Numbered from the stretch's first letter, positions 1 through 8,251 are shown. The stretch is 64,000 nt of DNA from Rhodococcus antarcticus (GCF_026153295.1 NZ_CP110615.1:3614203-3678202), one strand, 5' to 3'. The notes: a model not told the origin generated them from the letters alone. Translations and numbers: made by a program.

Positions 1-111
1 GCGCACGTCCGGGGCGTCCAGTGCCGCCGCGGCCCGACGGACCCGCAGCGCGAGCTCGCCGTGCGTGGTGGTGGCCCCCTCGAACCACAGGGCCGGGCGG
101 TGCGGGGACAT
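1..111 (-). CDS. Acyl-CoA/AMP-dependent synthetase, N-terminal fragment
   Basis: Only the first 37 codons lie in the window; the gene runs off the left edge. Read on the minus strand from an ATG at 109-111 it gives MSPHRPALWFEGATTTHGEL, then a helix rich in Arg and Ala. This resembles the opening of AMP-forming acyl-CoA ligases, in which P-A-L-x-F-x-G precedes the T-x-x-E-L helix. The family activates carboxylic acids as acyl-adenylates and transfers them to CoA. The frame is open further upstream (…ADRADPRLG) without an obvious start, so the true start could overlap the end of the MarR gene. The upstream marR gene on the same strand may control it. The call rests on a short stretch. Confidence 0.5.
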   Translation of the reverse strand, partial: MSPHRPALWFEGATTTHGELALRVRRAAAALDAPDVR

Positions 112-140
112 CCCCAGCCGGGGATCGGCCCGGTCCGCGG

Positions 141-599
141 TCAGGGCGGGCCGCGAAGGCCTTCCCGGCAGAGCTCCAACAACCGACGCAGCTCCCCGGC
201 CTCGTCGGGGGACAGCGACGTGAGCATGCGCAGCTGCACGGCCTCCACCCTCGGTCGCAGCCGTGCGAGCAGCCGGCGCCCGGACACGGTCAGCTCGATG
301 ACCAGGCGACGACGGTCGGTCGGGTCGCGCCGTCTCTCCACCCAGCCGCGGTCCAGCAGCACCGTCACCATGTCCGCCATACTCTGGGCGGTCACGAAGG
401 AGTGCCGGGCCAGGTGCGCCGACGTCAGGTCCGGGTGCTGGTCCAGCACGGTCAGCGCGGTGTACTGCAGGGCCGTCAGCCCCGCCGGCCGGGTGATCTC
501 GTCCAGGTCCGACCGCACCGCGAGCTCCACCTGCTTGAGGAGGTAGAGCAGGGTGGAACCCGTTGCCCCGGCATCCGCCCAGGCTGCCACCCGGTCCAC
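141..599 (-). CDS. MarR-family transcriptional regulator
   Basis: A 152-residue winged-helix regulator, the usual MarR size. Residues 40-100 hold the DNA-binding core: LTALQYTALTVLDQHPDLTS, the recognition helix SFVTAQSMADMVTVL, and the wing ERRRDPTDRRRLVIELT, which carries the D-x-R-(R/S) signature of MarR wings. The flanking helices would form the dimer interface. The start is a GTG at 597-599, 24 bp after the DUF2786 gene on the same strand, with the acyl-CoA ligase following directly. MarR proteins usually repress their own and adjacent genes in response to phenolic or acyl ligands, so the ligase is the likely target. No convincing operator was found. Confidence 0.85.
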   Translation of the reverse strand: MDRVAAWADAGATGSTLLYLLKQVELAVRSDLDEITRPAGLTALQYTALTVLDQHPDLTSAHLARHSFVTAQSMADMVTVLLDRGWVERRRDPTDRRRLVIELTVSGRRLLARLRPRVEAVQLRMLTSLSPDEAGELRRLLELCREGLRGPP

Positions 600-623
600 G
601 GTCGCGGCCCGGCGGCCCGGCGG

Positions 624-1832
624 TCACCGGCCCAGGTCGGCCCGGTCGGCGGCGGCACGGCCGGCGTTCCAGCCCTGCGCGTCCACCCGGGTGCGGCGCG
701 GGGCCCGCAGCGCCGGGAACATCGTGGTGAACGCGGCGTCCACCGCCTCCGACCGCTCGGCGAGCACCGGGACCAGGGCTGCGCCGTAGGTGCGCTCGGC
801 GTCGCCGCGGGCGTGGGCCCGTGCCTGCTCCAGCCGCTCGCCGATGCGGATGGCGTAGGCCAGCAGGAACGCCCGCCGGAAGCTCTTGGCGCTCTGGGTG
901 CGGGCGGCGTCGGCCAGCGCCCGGGTGGCCTGCACCAGCAGCGAGGTGAACACCAGCTCGACGGTGTCCAGGTCGGTGGGGTGGCCCACCACCGTGGCCG
1001 TGCCGAACGCGTCGGTCCACACCACCCGCACCTCGTTCACCCGGCCCACCGCGTCGAGCAGCTGCACCTTGGCCGAGGCGTACGGGTTGCTCACGTGCAC
1101 CCGCCGCGCCAGCACCCCACCGGCCGCGGGCTCGCCGGCGTGCAGCACCGCCTCGTCGATGGCGTGGCGGGTCATCAGGTCCTGGGCCTTGGCCGTGAGG
1201 GCGTCGGCCTCCTCCGGGAAGTCGGTGGACTCCGCCTTGGCCAGCAGGGCCCGCACCCGCGCCAGCACCTTGGGCTCGGGGGCGGCCGTCCGGATCACGG
1301 TCGGCCGGGCCGAGCGGCCCCACTCCGAGGGCGGGGGCAGCAGCGGATCCACCCGCGGCAGCTGGCTGAGCTGGCCCAGCAGGCGCAGCCCGTCGCGCCA
1401 CGCGTCGCCGGGGTCGAGGTCCTCGCGGCGGTGCCAGGCGGACACCACGTCCGGTCCGTGGTCGGGGCCGAGGTCGGCGAGCTGGGCCACCCACGCCTCG
1501 GGGGCCCGCACGGCGGCGTGCGTGGTGACGGCCTCCTGGGCCAGCACCGCCGCAGCCAGGCGCTGCACCCGCTGCGTCCACGCCCGGCCCACCACGTGCA
1601 GCAGGTCCGCGGGCTGCCAGCCGTGCTCGTGCAGCCGGCCGACGGCCGCGAGCAGCCGGGCGGTGAGCAGCCGCTCGGAGTCCACCTCCGGGTCCGACAC
1701 GGTGAGCGCCAGCACATGCCGCTCCAGCTCGGCGGCGTGGGCCAGGGGGCCGGATGCCGCGCGGGCGCCGCTGAGCAGCAGCTGGTCGACCAGCGGGGGT
1801 CCGGCGGAGGGACGTCGGAACAGGCGGGCCAC
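624..1832 (-). CDS. DUF2786 domain-containing protein
   Basis: A 402-residue protein of unknown function. The central signature KAESTDFPEEADALTAKAQD followed by LMTRHAID (about residues 205-235) is the DUF2786 core found in many actinobacterial and phage proteins. The N-terminal 190 residues are helical and Leu/Ala rich, and the C-terminal half has a conserved-looking helical segment (FRRAFLLAYAIRIGERL). There is no signal peptide or membrane segment. The start is a GTG at 1830-1832; sequence just upstream in frame (SDPWSTIDDVARLF) also looks coding but offers no standard start after the preceding stop. It lies between a frameshifted small gene and marR, all on the minus strand. Confidence 0.75.
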   Translation of the reverse strand: MARLFRRPSAGPPLVDQLLLSGARAASGPLAHAAELERHVLALTVSDPEVDSERLLTARLLAAVGRLHEHGWQPADLLHVVGRAWTQRVQRLAAAVLAQEAVTTHAAVRAPEAWVAQLADLGPDHGPDVVSAWHRREDLDPGDAWRDGLRLLGQLSQLPRVDPLLPPPSEWGRSARPTVIRTAAPEPKVLARVRALLAKAESTDFPEEADALTAKAQDLMTRHAIDEAVLHAGEPAAGGVLARRVHVSNPYASAKVQLLDAVGRVNEVRVVWTDAFGTATVVGHPTDLDTVELVFTSLLVQATRALADAARTQSAKSFRRAFLLAYAIRIGERLEQARAHARGDAERTYGAALVPVLAERSEAVDAAFTTMFPALRAPRRTRVDAQGWNAGRAAADRADLGR

Positions 1833-1886
1833 GTCGTCGATGGTGGACCACGGGTCCGACAGCTCCGCAGGGGCGGTGCTCCCCGA

Positions 1887-2118
1887 TCAGGAACCGAGCT
1901 GGGTCCAGGGCCGGTTCATCCGCTGCTGCTGGAACTTCCGCCGCTGGCTCGCGCTCATCTGCGACCACAACATCTCCGATGCCCACCGGGGCAGACCCTG
2001 GAAGTGCTCCCAGCGTGCCGTTCGGGTCGAAGCAGGGGCTGGGCACCGATCCGCGCTGCCCGTGGATCTGCTCGTTGGTCAGGTCGGGCGGACCGCCGGC
2101 GAACACCTGGGTGACCAT
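1887..2118 (-). pseudogene. Frameshifted small hypothetical gene
   Basis: Two adjoining reading frames look coding, but only when joined by a one-base shift near position 2025. The first reads MVTQVFAGGPPDLTNEQIHG…PSPCFDPNG; the second reads RWEHFQGLPRWASEMLWSQM…NRPWTQLGS and ends at TGA 1887-1889. Both stretches have third positions almost entirely G or C in their own frame, and that pattern switches frame at the join. Upstream of the first ATG (2116-2118) the frame stays open with a Pro/Gln-rich stretch (PPPPQQQWGPAPQAP), so the real start may be further out. I do not recognise the family. It is either a genuine pseudogene or a sequencing indel. Confidence 0.5.
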
Positions 2119-2284
2119 CCCGCCGGTGGTGGTGTTGAGCGGGGCCTGCGGGGCCGGACCCCACTGCTGCTGGGGCGGCGGCGGAGACCCCCAGCGCCGC
2201 CCCTGCGGGCGACCCCGTGGCCCCCCGCCCGGCGATGGTAGGTCGGAACCGCGGGGCGACCTCCGGAAGGGCAGGATCGACGCC

Positions 2285-3118
2285 GTGCCCGCTGCCCTCC
2301 TGCCCGCGGACGACCACGTGCACTCCGAGTTCTCCTGGGACACCGGGCCGCACGCCTCCATGCGCGACGCCTGCGCCCGGGCCGTGGAGCTCGGGGTGCC
2401 GGCCGTCGCGTTCACCGAGCACGTCGACTTCACCCGGTGGTCGCCCGGCGACGTCCCGCTGGTGCACGACCAGCGCCCCCGTGACCCGGGCTGGTACCAG
2501 CCGGTGGACGTGCAGGCGTACCTGGAGAGCATCGAGGCCTGCCGCGACGAGTTCCGTGGGCTGACCGTGCGGGCCGGCATCGAGACCGGCGAGCCGCACC
2601 TGTTCGCGGGCAGCGTCGAGCGGGTGCTGGCCCAGGGGCCGTTCGAGCGCGTGCTGGGCTCGCTGCACTCGGTGGTGCGCCACGACGAGCTGGTGGGCGT
2701 GGGCCGGGTGCTGCGCGCCGAGCACCCGCACGAGGTGGTCCGCGAGTACTTCGGCGAGCTGCTGGAGATGGTGCGCGGCAGCGCCGTGTTCGAGGTGCTC
2801 GCGCACTGCGACTTCCCGCGCCGCTACTGGCCCGACAAGCGGAACCTGTACCGGGAGAACGACTTCGAGGACGAGTACCGGGCCGTGTTCGCCGCGCTGG
2901 CCGCGTCGGACCGGGTGCTGGAGGTCAACACCGCGAGCCCGCTGGCCTCGGTGCGCCTGGTCCGGTGGTGGCGGGAGTCCGGTGGTCGCCGGGTGAGCTT
3001 CGGCAGCGACGCGCACGTGCCGTGGAACGTCGGCCAGCACTTCGCCCAGGCTCGGGACGTGGTGGAGGCGGCGGGGTTCCGCGCGGGCCGCGACCCGGGG
3101 GACTTCTTCCGGGTGTGA
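2285..3118 (+). CDS. PHP-domain phosphoesterase (HisK/HisJ-like)
   Basis: A 277-residue PHP-superfamily metallophosphoesterase. The metal ligands sit in the expected order: DDHVHSEFSWD near the N terminus (H-x-H), AFTEHVDFTRW around residue 47, GIETGEP mid-protein, EVLAHCDFPRRYW around residue 180, and FGSDAHVP near the C terminus. Histidinol-phosphate phosphatases of the HisJ type share this size and order, but related proteins act on other phosphate monoesters, so the substrate is open. The start is a GTG at 2285; an upstream extension would overlap the minus-strand gene. It is followed 104 bp later by a PP2C phosphatase on the same strand. Confidence 0.8.
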   Translation: MPAALLPADDHVHSEFSWDTGPHASMRDACARAVELGVPAVAFTEHVDFTRWSPGDVPLVHDQRPRDPGWYQPVDVQAYLESIEACRDEFRGLTVRAGIETGEPHLFAGSVERVLAQGPFERVLGSLHSVVRHDELVGVGRVLRAEHPHEVVREYFGELLEMVRGSAVFEVLAHCDFPRRYWPDKRNLYRENDFEDEYRAVFAALAASDRVLEVNTASPLASVRLVRWWRESGGRRVSFGSDAHVPWNVGQHFAQARDVVEAAGFRAGRDPGDFFRV

Positions 3119-3222
3119 GCCGTCCGGACCGGGGAGTGCGGTCCGGACCGGGTGCTGCCACCATCGACGCGCACCGGGCGTGGTCCACTGCACGCCCCAC
3201 ACCCGATCCGAGGGAGCACCCC

Positions 3223-3915
3223 GTGAGCCCCACCGTGTTCGCCGCGGTCACCCACGTCGGCCGCGTGCGCACCAACAACGAGGACGCCTGGGGCACCGGG
3301 GACGAGCTGTGGGTGGTGGCCGACGGCATGGGCGGGCACGCCGGGGGCGAGATCGCCAGCCGCCTGGCCGTGGAGACCCTGCTGGCCGCCGCGCCCACCG
3401 ATTCCGACGCGTTCCGGGTGGCCTTCACCGCCGCGCACCAGGCCGTGGTCGACGCCTCCACCGACGAGCTCGCCGGGATGGGCACCACGCTGGTGGCCGC
3501 GGCGCGCGAGGCCGGTGGCGACGTGCTGCTGGGCAGCGTGGGGGACAGCCGCGGCTACCTGTGGGACGGGCGGTCGCTCAACCGGCTGACCACCGACGAC
3601 AACGAGGCGGAGGTGCTGCTCTCGGAGGGGTCGATCACCGCCGAGGAGGCCCGCACGCACCCGGGCCAGTTCTACCTGACGGCCTCGCTGGGCAGCTGGC
3701 GCTCGCAGGCCCCCGAGCCCCACCTGCTGCGCGTGCCGGCCCACGCCGGGCGGCTGCTGCTGTGCTCGGACGGGCTCAACGGCGAGCTCGACGACGACCA
3801 GATCGCGGCCGGGCTCGCCGGGGGCAGCCCGGAGGAGGCCGCACAGCGTCTCGCCGGCGCCGCGGTGGACGCGGGTGGGCGGGACAACGTCACCGTGCTC
3901 GTGATCGACCTCTAG
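3223..3915 (+). CDS. PP2C-family serine/threonine protein phosphatase
   Basis: A 230-residue cytosolic PP2C catalytic domain with the usual motif series: NNEDAWG (motif 1), VVADGMGGHAGGEIAS (motif 2, metal-binding Asp and Gly), GMGTTLVAA, GSVGDSRGYLWDG, LLLCSDGLNGELDDDQI, and the C-terminal GGRDNVTVLVIDL. It would remove phosphate from Ser/Thr residues using two Mn or Mg ions, opposing Hanks-type kinases. It is soluble; no transmembrane segment follows the domain, unlike PstP. No kinase gene lies nearby. The start is a GTG at 3223. The stop (TAG 3913-3915) abuts the stop of the convergent gene with no gap. Confidence 0.9.
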   Translation: MSPTVFAAVTHVGRVRTNNEDAWGTGDELWVVADGMGGHAGGEIASRLAVETLLAAAPTDSDAFRVAFTAAHQAVVDASTDELAGMGTTLVAAAREAGGDVLLGSVGDSRGYLWDGRSLNRLTTDDNEAEVLLSEGSITAEEARTHPGQFYLTASLGSWRSQAPEPHLLRVPAHAGRLLLCSDGLNGELDDDQIAAGLAGGSPEEAAQRLAGAAVDAGGRDNVTVLVIDL

Positions 3916-4410
3916 CTAGAGCAGCAGGACGAACGCCAGCACGACGAGCAGGAGCACGACCACCGCGACGACCGCCCCGCGCCGCCACGACGGAGCCGTC
4001 AGGCCCTCGCCCGCGAGCCCGTGGCCGTGCCCGTGGCCCTCGTCGTGGCCGTGGCCGTGGCCGTGGCCGTGGCTGTGCTCGGCCTCCGAGTCGCGGGGCG
4101 CGGGCTGGCTGCGGCGGGCCGTGACGGGCGCGTGGCCGCTGCGCAGCTGCTCGACCGCGGCGGCCAGCGCCTCGTCGTAGGCACCGATCTCGGCGAGCAC
4201 GTCGACCACCGGACGATTCGTGGCGGTGGCCAGCGCGGGTGCCTGCAGCCGCAGGGCCGGCACCCCGGCGCGCTGCGCGACCGTGGCGTCGAGGGAGGCG
4301 GCGTCCGCGGCCGGGTCACCGCCGACGAACTGGAGCGCGGCGGGGTCGCGCAGCCGGGCCGTCTCCTCGCGGAGGTCGGCGAGCAGCTGGTGGGCCTCGT
4401 TGGCGTTCAC
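3916..4410 (-). CDS. His-rich tail-anchored hypothetical protein
   Basis: A 164-residue protein with three parts. The N-terminal 105 residues are soluble and helical (VNANEAHQLLADLREE… to AVEQLRSG). A linker follows with two runs of His-Gly repeats (HSHGHGHGHGHDEGHGHGHG). The C-terminal hydrophobic helix (AVVAVVVLLLVVLAFVLLL) ends exactly at the stop, so the protein is probably tail-anchored with its body in the cytoplasm. The His-Gly run could bind Ni, Co or Zn, but no metal-pathway gene lies beside it. It starts at GTG 4408-4410, 10 bp after the HNH-like gene on the same strand, so the two are probably cotranscribed. Family not recognised. Confidence 0.65.
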   Translation of the reverse strand: MNANEAHQLLADLREETARLRDPAALQFVGGDPAADAASLDATVAQRAGVPALRLQAPALATATNRPVVDVLAEIGAYDEALAAAVEQLRSGHAPVTARRSQPAPRDSEAEHSHGHGHGHGHDEGHGHGHGLAGEGLTAPSWRRGAVVAVVVLLLVVLAFVLLL

Positions 4411-4420
4411 GGGCGGGTGT

Positions 4421-4864
4421 TCACGGCGTGCGCAGGACCAGCAGGAACTGCCCGCCCCCGCCGTCCACCTGGGTGCTGACGGGAAGCTCGGGGGCCAGGC
4501 GCGAGAGCCGGTCCACGAGCCACGTGCCGGCCTGCTCGGCGTCAGCCTTCGACGGGCAGCGGGCGACCACCTCGCGTCCACCCTTGCGGCTGAGCCGGTC
4601 CACGGTGGCGACGATGGGCGCGGGGTCCACCACGAACAGCTCCGGGGACCACGCGACGACGGGCTTCACCGCGCCCTTGCGGGTGTTGCAGGCCCGGTGC
4701 GCCAGCCGTTCGGGGGCCGGGGTGCCCTTCTTCGGCTTGGCGCTGGTGACGCTGTCGATGCTGGGACCGCGGGCGTCGTTGACGGACATGTCGGGGTCCA
4801 CGGGCTCGTCGCACAGCCAGCAGCGCCACGCCTCGCGCTCGCCGACCTCGGTGAGGGTGCTCAT
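4421..4864 (-). CDS. HNH-like zinc-binding protein
   Basis: A 147-residue protein whose N-terminal half carries a CWLC knuckle (about residue 16), then SIDSVTSAKPKKG and LAHRACNTRKG. The spacing Cys-x2-Cys…His-x2-Cys-Asn matches degenerate HNH/McrA-type nucleases, where the second part is H-x2-C-N-x3-K. The C-terminal half looks alpha/beta and ends in VDGGGGQFLLVLRTP. The catalytic His of a full HNH core is not clear (SIDSVTSA sits where D-H-x-x-P usually appears), so nuclease activity is uncertain. The start ATG (4862-4864) is back to back with the cupin gene on the other strand. It probably forms an operon with the His-rich gene. Confidence 0.65.
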   Translation of the reverse strand: MSTLTEVGEREAWRCWLCDEPVDPDMSVNDARGPSIDSVTSAKPKKGTPAPERLAHRACNTRKGAVKPVVAWSPELFVVDPAPIVATVDRLSRKGGREVVARCPSKADAEQAGTWLVDRLSRLAPELPVSTQVDGGGGQFLLVLRTP

Positions 4865-4916
4865 GGGCGTGGACGGTACGGGTCGGCCCCGACCGTTCCG
4901 TGCCAGGGTGAGCCCC

Positions 4917-5339
4917 ATGAGCGACCACTGGCACCGTGACCTCGACCGCCCAGATCTCCGCCACGTCCGTCCCGAGGAGATGACCGGCGACACCGCGCAG
5001 ACCGGGGGGATGACCCGCCGCGAGGCCATCTCCGGCGCCACCGTCGGGTCGTCGTCGATCTGGATGGGCCAGACGCACGTGGCCCCGTCGACGTCCTCGG
5101 GCGACCACCACCACGGGGCCACCGAGACGGCCATCTACGTCATCTCCGGGAACCCGGTGTTCGTCTTCGGCAAGGACGGCGCCGAGGTGCGGCTGGAGAC
5201 CAGCCCCGGCGACTACGTGTTCGTCCCGCCCTGGACCCCGCACCGCGAGGAGAACCCCGGCACCGAGGAGGCCGTGGTCGTCATCGCGCGCGGCAGCCAG
5301 GAGGGCGTGGTGGTGAACCTGCCCAGCCTGTTCGACTGA
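4917..5339 (+). CDS. Cupin-domain protein
   Basis: A 140-residue single-domain cupin. Motif 1 is SGDHHHGATETAIYVISGNP, with metal-binding His residues and Glu, and motif 2 is SPGDYVFVPPWTPHREEN (G-D-x3-P-x3-H). It probably binds a divalent metal. The N terminus includes a stretch (MSDHWHRDLDRPDLRHVRPE) typical of small actinobacterial cupins of unknown substrate. The ATG at 4917 lies 52 bp from the divergent HNH-like gene. The family includes dioxygenases, isomerases and sugar-binding proteins; nothing here chooses among them. Confidence 0.8.
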   Translation: MSDHWHRDLDRPDLRHVRPEEMTGDTAQTGGMTRREAISGATVGSSSIWMGQTHVAPSTSSGDHHHGATETAIYVISGNPVFVFGKDGAEVRLETSPGDYVFVPPWTPHREENPGTEEAVVVIARGSQEGVVVNLPSLFD

Positions 5340-5431
5340 CCAGGCGGCCGGCCCCTGGTCGCCGACGCCCCCACCACCGGGGCGGACGTCGAGCGGGTGT
5401 CCCGGGTGTGGGAGTCCGCCGCCGCCCTGCC

Positions 5432-6838
5432 TCAGCGACCGGCCGAGACCAGCTCGTGCTTCTCCTGCTCGGTGGCCACGGCCGGGGCCGAGCCGGGCAG
5501 GGGCTTGTTGGCCGACTCCCGGATCAGCCACACCGAGACGAAGCCGATGACGCCGGCCAGCATGAGGTAGTACGGCGCCACCAGGTCGCTGTCGAAGTAG
5601 CTCTGCAGCGACTCGGTGACCAGCGGCGTGGTCCCGCCGAACAGCGAGACGGACACGTTGAACCCGATGGCGAGCGCGCCGTAGCGGACGCCGGTCGGGA
5701 ACAGGGCCGGCAGCGTCGACGGCATGACCGCCAGCAGCACCATGAGCAGCGCGCCGAGGATGGCCAGGCCCAGGAACACCGCGACGAGGCTGCCCTGCTT
5801 GACCAGCAGGAACGCCGGGAGGGAGAGCACGACGAACCCGGCGCACGAGCCCAGCAGCAGGGGCTTGCGACCCACCCGGTCCGACAGCGAGCCCAGCCGG
5901 GTCAGCCCGAACATCATCAGCACCATCACGACGATGATGACGACCAGGCTGTGCACCTCGTCGTAGCCGAGGGTGGACGACAGGTAGGTGGGCATGTAGC
6001 TCAGCAGCATGTAGTCGGTGACGTTGAAGACGAGCACCAGGCCGATGCAGAGCAGCATCGGGCGCCACTGGCCCCGGACGGTGTCCCGCAGCCGCGCGGT
6101 GGCGGGCTCCCCGTCGCTCTCGGGCGCGGCGGCCTTGGTGGCCTCCATGGCCTGGAACGCCGGGGTCTCCTCCAGGCGCAGCCGCAGGTACAGCCCGACC
6201 ATCCCGAGCGGACCGCCGATGAGGAACGGGATGCGCCACGCCCAGCTGTCGAGGCTGTCCTGGGTGACCGAGAGCTGGATGATCGTGACCAGGCCGGCCG
6301 CGGCGATGTAGCCGATCAGGGTGCCGAACTCCAGGAAGCTGCCGAAGTAGCCCCGCCGCTTGTCCGGGGCGTACTCGGCGATGAACGTGGTGGCGCCGCC
6401 GTACTCGCCGCCGGTGGAGAAGCCCTGCAGCATCCGCAGGGCGATGAGCAGCACCGGGGCGAAGACGCCGATGACGGTGTAGCTCGGGATCAGGCCCATG
6501 CCGAACGTGCTCAGCGACATCATGATCATGGTGGTGGCCAGCACCTTCTTGCGGCCGATGCGGTCGCCGAGGGGACCGAAGAACATCCCGCCGAGCGGCC
6601 GCACGAGGAACGCGGCGGCGAAGGTCCCGAAGGTGAAGATGAGCTGCGCGCTGGTGCTCGCACCGGGGAAGAATACCCGGCCGAGGGTGGCGGCCAGGTA
6701 GGCGAACACGCCGAAGTCGAACCACTCCATGGCGTTGCCGAGCATGGCCGCGCGCACGGCTCGCTTCACGGCGGACTCGTCGGTGACGGTGATCGAGGAG
6801 GGGTCGACGGACGTGGCGCTGCTCAAGTCTGGGGTCAT
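5432..6838 (-). CDS. MFS metabolite:H+ symporter (MHS/ProP-like)
   Basis: A 468-residue, 12-helix major facilitator. The N-terminal AAMLGNAMEWFDFGVFAYLA is the hallmark of the metabolite:H+ symporter family (ProP, ShiA, KgtP). RPLGGMFFGPLGDRIGRKK is the cytoplasmic loop 2-3 motif, and FSTGGEYGGATTFIAEYAPD follows. These carriers import small zwitterions or organic acids (proline, betaine, oxoglutarate, citrate, shikimate) with protons; the substrate cannot be read here. The start is the ATG at 6836-6838. An inverted repeat about 160 bp upstream (6995-7011) is a candidate operator. No transcriptional regulator is adjacent. Confidence 0.88.
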   Translation of the reverse strand: MTPDLSSATSVDPSSITVTDESAVKRAVRAAMLGNAMEWFDFGVFAYLAATLGRVFFPGASTSAQLIFTFGTFAAAFLVRPLGGMFFGPLGDRIGRKKVLATTMIMMSLSTFGMGLIPSYTVIGVFAPVLLIALRMLQGFSTGGEYGGATTFIAEYAPDKRRGYFGSFLEFGTLIGYIAAAGLVTIIQLSVTQDSLDSWAWRIPFLIGGPLGMVGLYLRLRLEETPAFQAMEATKAAAPESDGEPATARLRDTVRGQWRPMLLCIGLVLVFNVTDYMLLSYMPTYLSSTLGYDEVHSLVVIIVVMVLMMFGLTRLGSLSDRVGRKPLLLGSCAGFVVLSLPAFLLVKQGSLVAVFLGLAILGALLMVLLAVMPSTLPALFPTGVRYGALAIGFNVSVSLFGGTTPLVTESLQSYFDSDLVAPYYLMLAGVIGFVSVWLIRESANKPLPGSAPAVATEQEKHELVSAGR

Positions 6839-6994
6839 GGTGCGTGCTCTCCAGCACGGGTCCGCGGCAGCCGGACGACGCACGCTGCGCCTGACCTGGT
6901 CTGCCCGCGGTGCACTCGGAAGCGGCGCGCGCCCACCTCGTCGAGGGCGGCCCGCTCCTGCGCACGGGGTCCCGGTCGGGGACCGGCGCGCTGG

Positions 6995-7011
6995 GTGCAA
7001 GGTCGTTGCAC
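6995..7011. promoter_or_regulatory. Inverted repeat, candidate operator upstream of the MHS transporter
   Basis: GTGCAA-GGTCG-TTGCAC has perfect 6-bp arms in the 318-bp gap between the divergent MHS transporter and wcbI genes. The segment just beyond it (7014-7043, around aacgaaaattgccgcgtc) is the least GC-rich part of the gap and could hold a promoter. Arms of this kind resemble LacI- or GntR-type operators. No regulator lies beside it, so its binder is unknown. Confidence 0.4.
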
Positions 7012-7096
7012 ACGGTAACGAAAATTGCCGCGTCTTGGCCAATCGAAGGGGCGCACCTCCGCCGGGGCGGGGGCCGACCGTCCGGGGGCGCCGGCC

Positions 7097-7136
7097 GGCC
7101 GTCCGGAGCGTCGGACGGCCGTCCGGGGCGTCGGAC
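7097..7136. repeat. Two-copy 20-bp hairpin-forming repeat
   Basis: Two adjacent 20-bp units starting GGCCGTCCGG at 7097 and 7117, differing at one base. Each can fold, as GTCCG pairs with CGGAC within the unit. Similar CGTCCGG motifs flank it on both sides (7079-7083 and 7137-7145). It lies 20 bp before the wcbI start, in the predicted leader of that gene, so it could form mRNA structure there. The rest of the 6839-7156 gap shows no gene. Confidence 0.6.
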
Positions 7137-7156
7137 GCGGGACGGACTAGTTTCCG

Positions 7157-8251
7157 GTGGTGTCCACCGCACCCGGGACCCCCCAGCAGGAGCGCGCGGC
7201 CGCCGGGCTCCCGGCGATCGCGGCCGCCTCGACCGGCTCGACCGGCTCGATCGCCGACCCGGTGCAGGGCCGGGCGCCGCTCTCGGGCATGAGCGTGGCG
7301 AGCCCCGACGCGGAGCCGGACGGGCGCACACGGCACTACGGGGGCTTCTACGGCCTGGACCCGGTGCCGGCGGACCGGCCGCTGTGGCTGGTGCACGGCA
7401 ACTGCCAGGCCGAGGCCCTGCGGGTGCTGCTGGCCACCGCCACCGACGCGGGGTTCGCCACCGTGCGCATCCCCCCGGTGCACGAGCTCACCGCCGCCGA
7501 TCTGCCGCACCTGGACGCGCTGCTCGCCCGCACGCAGGTGCTGCTGAGCCAGCCGGTGCGGGTGGACTACCGCGACCTCCCGCTGGGCACCGCGCAGCTG
7601 GCCGGCCGGCTGCCGCCCGGGTCGCGGGTGCTGCGCTGGCCGGTGATCCGCATCGGGACGCTGCACCCGTACCAGGTGATCGTGCGCCACCCCCGCGACC
7701 GCTCGCTGGGCCCGCCCGTGGTGGCCTACCACGACCTGCGCACCGTGGTCGCGGCCCGCGCCCCGGGCGAGCTGGGCCCGCTGCCCCCGGCCGACGCCCC
7801 GCCGCAGGCCTACCGCGCCGCCGCCGCGGCCTCGGTGGCCGAGCTCGCCCGCCGGGAGGCCGCGCAGTGCGACGTGGGGGTGTCCGACGCCCTCGTGGCC
7901 GCCGGGGCCGGGGCGGCGCACACCGTGAACCACCCGGGCAACCCCGTGCTGACGGCGCTGGCGCAGCGGGTGCAGGCGGCGCTGGGGGAGCCGGTGGACG
8001 TCGGCGATCCCGGCCGCGACCTGCTCGGCGGCGTGCGGGCCCCCCTGGAGCCGGCGGTGCTCGTGGCCCTGGGGCTGGGCACCGGTGCGGCGCGGGCCGG
8101 CTGGCTCGTCGGGGGTGAGCCCGTGGACGCCCAGCACGTCCACCGGGTGCAGGGTGCGTTCTACCGCGCCGACCCGGGGTGGCTGGACGCCGCGCAGGCC
8201 CGGCACGGTGAGCGGATGGCCCTGCTCGGGCTGACCACCGACCCCGGGTAG
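7157..8251 (+). CDS. WcbI-family putative acetyltransferase
   Basis: A 364-residue protein. The core begins LWLVHGNCQAEALRVLLATA (about residues 75-95), and the G-N-C-Q motif with its Cys and Gln is characteristic of the WcbI family, which in Burkholderia acts in capsule biosynthesis and binds CoA. Further family-like features are LLSQPVRVDYRDLPLGT and VLRWPVIRIGTLHPYQ. The C-terminal part (VGVSDALVAAG, then AHTVNHPGNPVL) carries a conserved His-Pro. The first 55 residues are low-complexity Ala/Ser and may not be translated; an internal ATG at 7289 is an alternative start, since the GTG at 7157 lacks a clear ribosome site. No capsule cluster surrounds it. Confidence 0.72.
   Translation: MVSTAPGTPQQERAAAGLPAIAAASTGSTGSIADPVQGRAPLSGMSVASPDAEPDGRTRHYGGFYGLDPVPADRPLWLVHGNCQAEALRVLLATATDAGFATVRIPPVHELTAADLPHLDALLARTQVLLSQPVRVDYRDLPLGTAQLAGRLPPGSRVLRWPVIRIGTLHPYQVIVRHPRDRSLGPPVVAYHDLRTVVAARAPGELGPLPPADAPPQAYRAAAAASVAELARREAAQCDVGVSDALVAAGAGAAHTVNHPGNPVLTALAQRVQAALGEPVDVGDPGRDLLGGVRAPLEPAVLVALGLGTGAARAGWLVGGEPVDAQHVHRVQGAFYRADPGWLDAAQARHGERMALLGLTTDPG

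Noticed and set aside
4021..4479. Plus-strand frame with VAVAVAVAV repeats
   Set aside because: It is the complement of the His-Gly run in the minus-strand tail-anchored gene.
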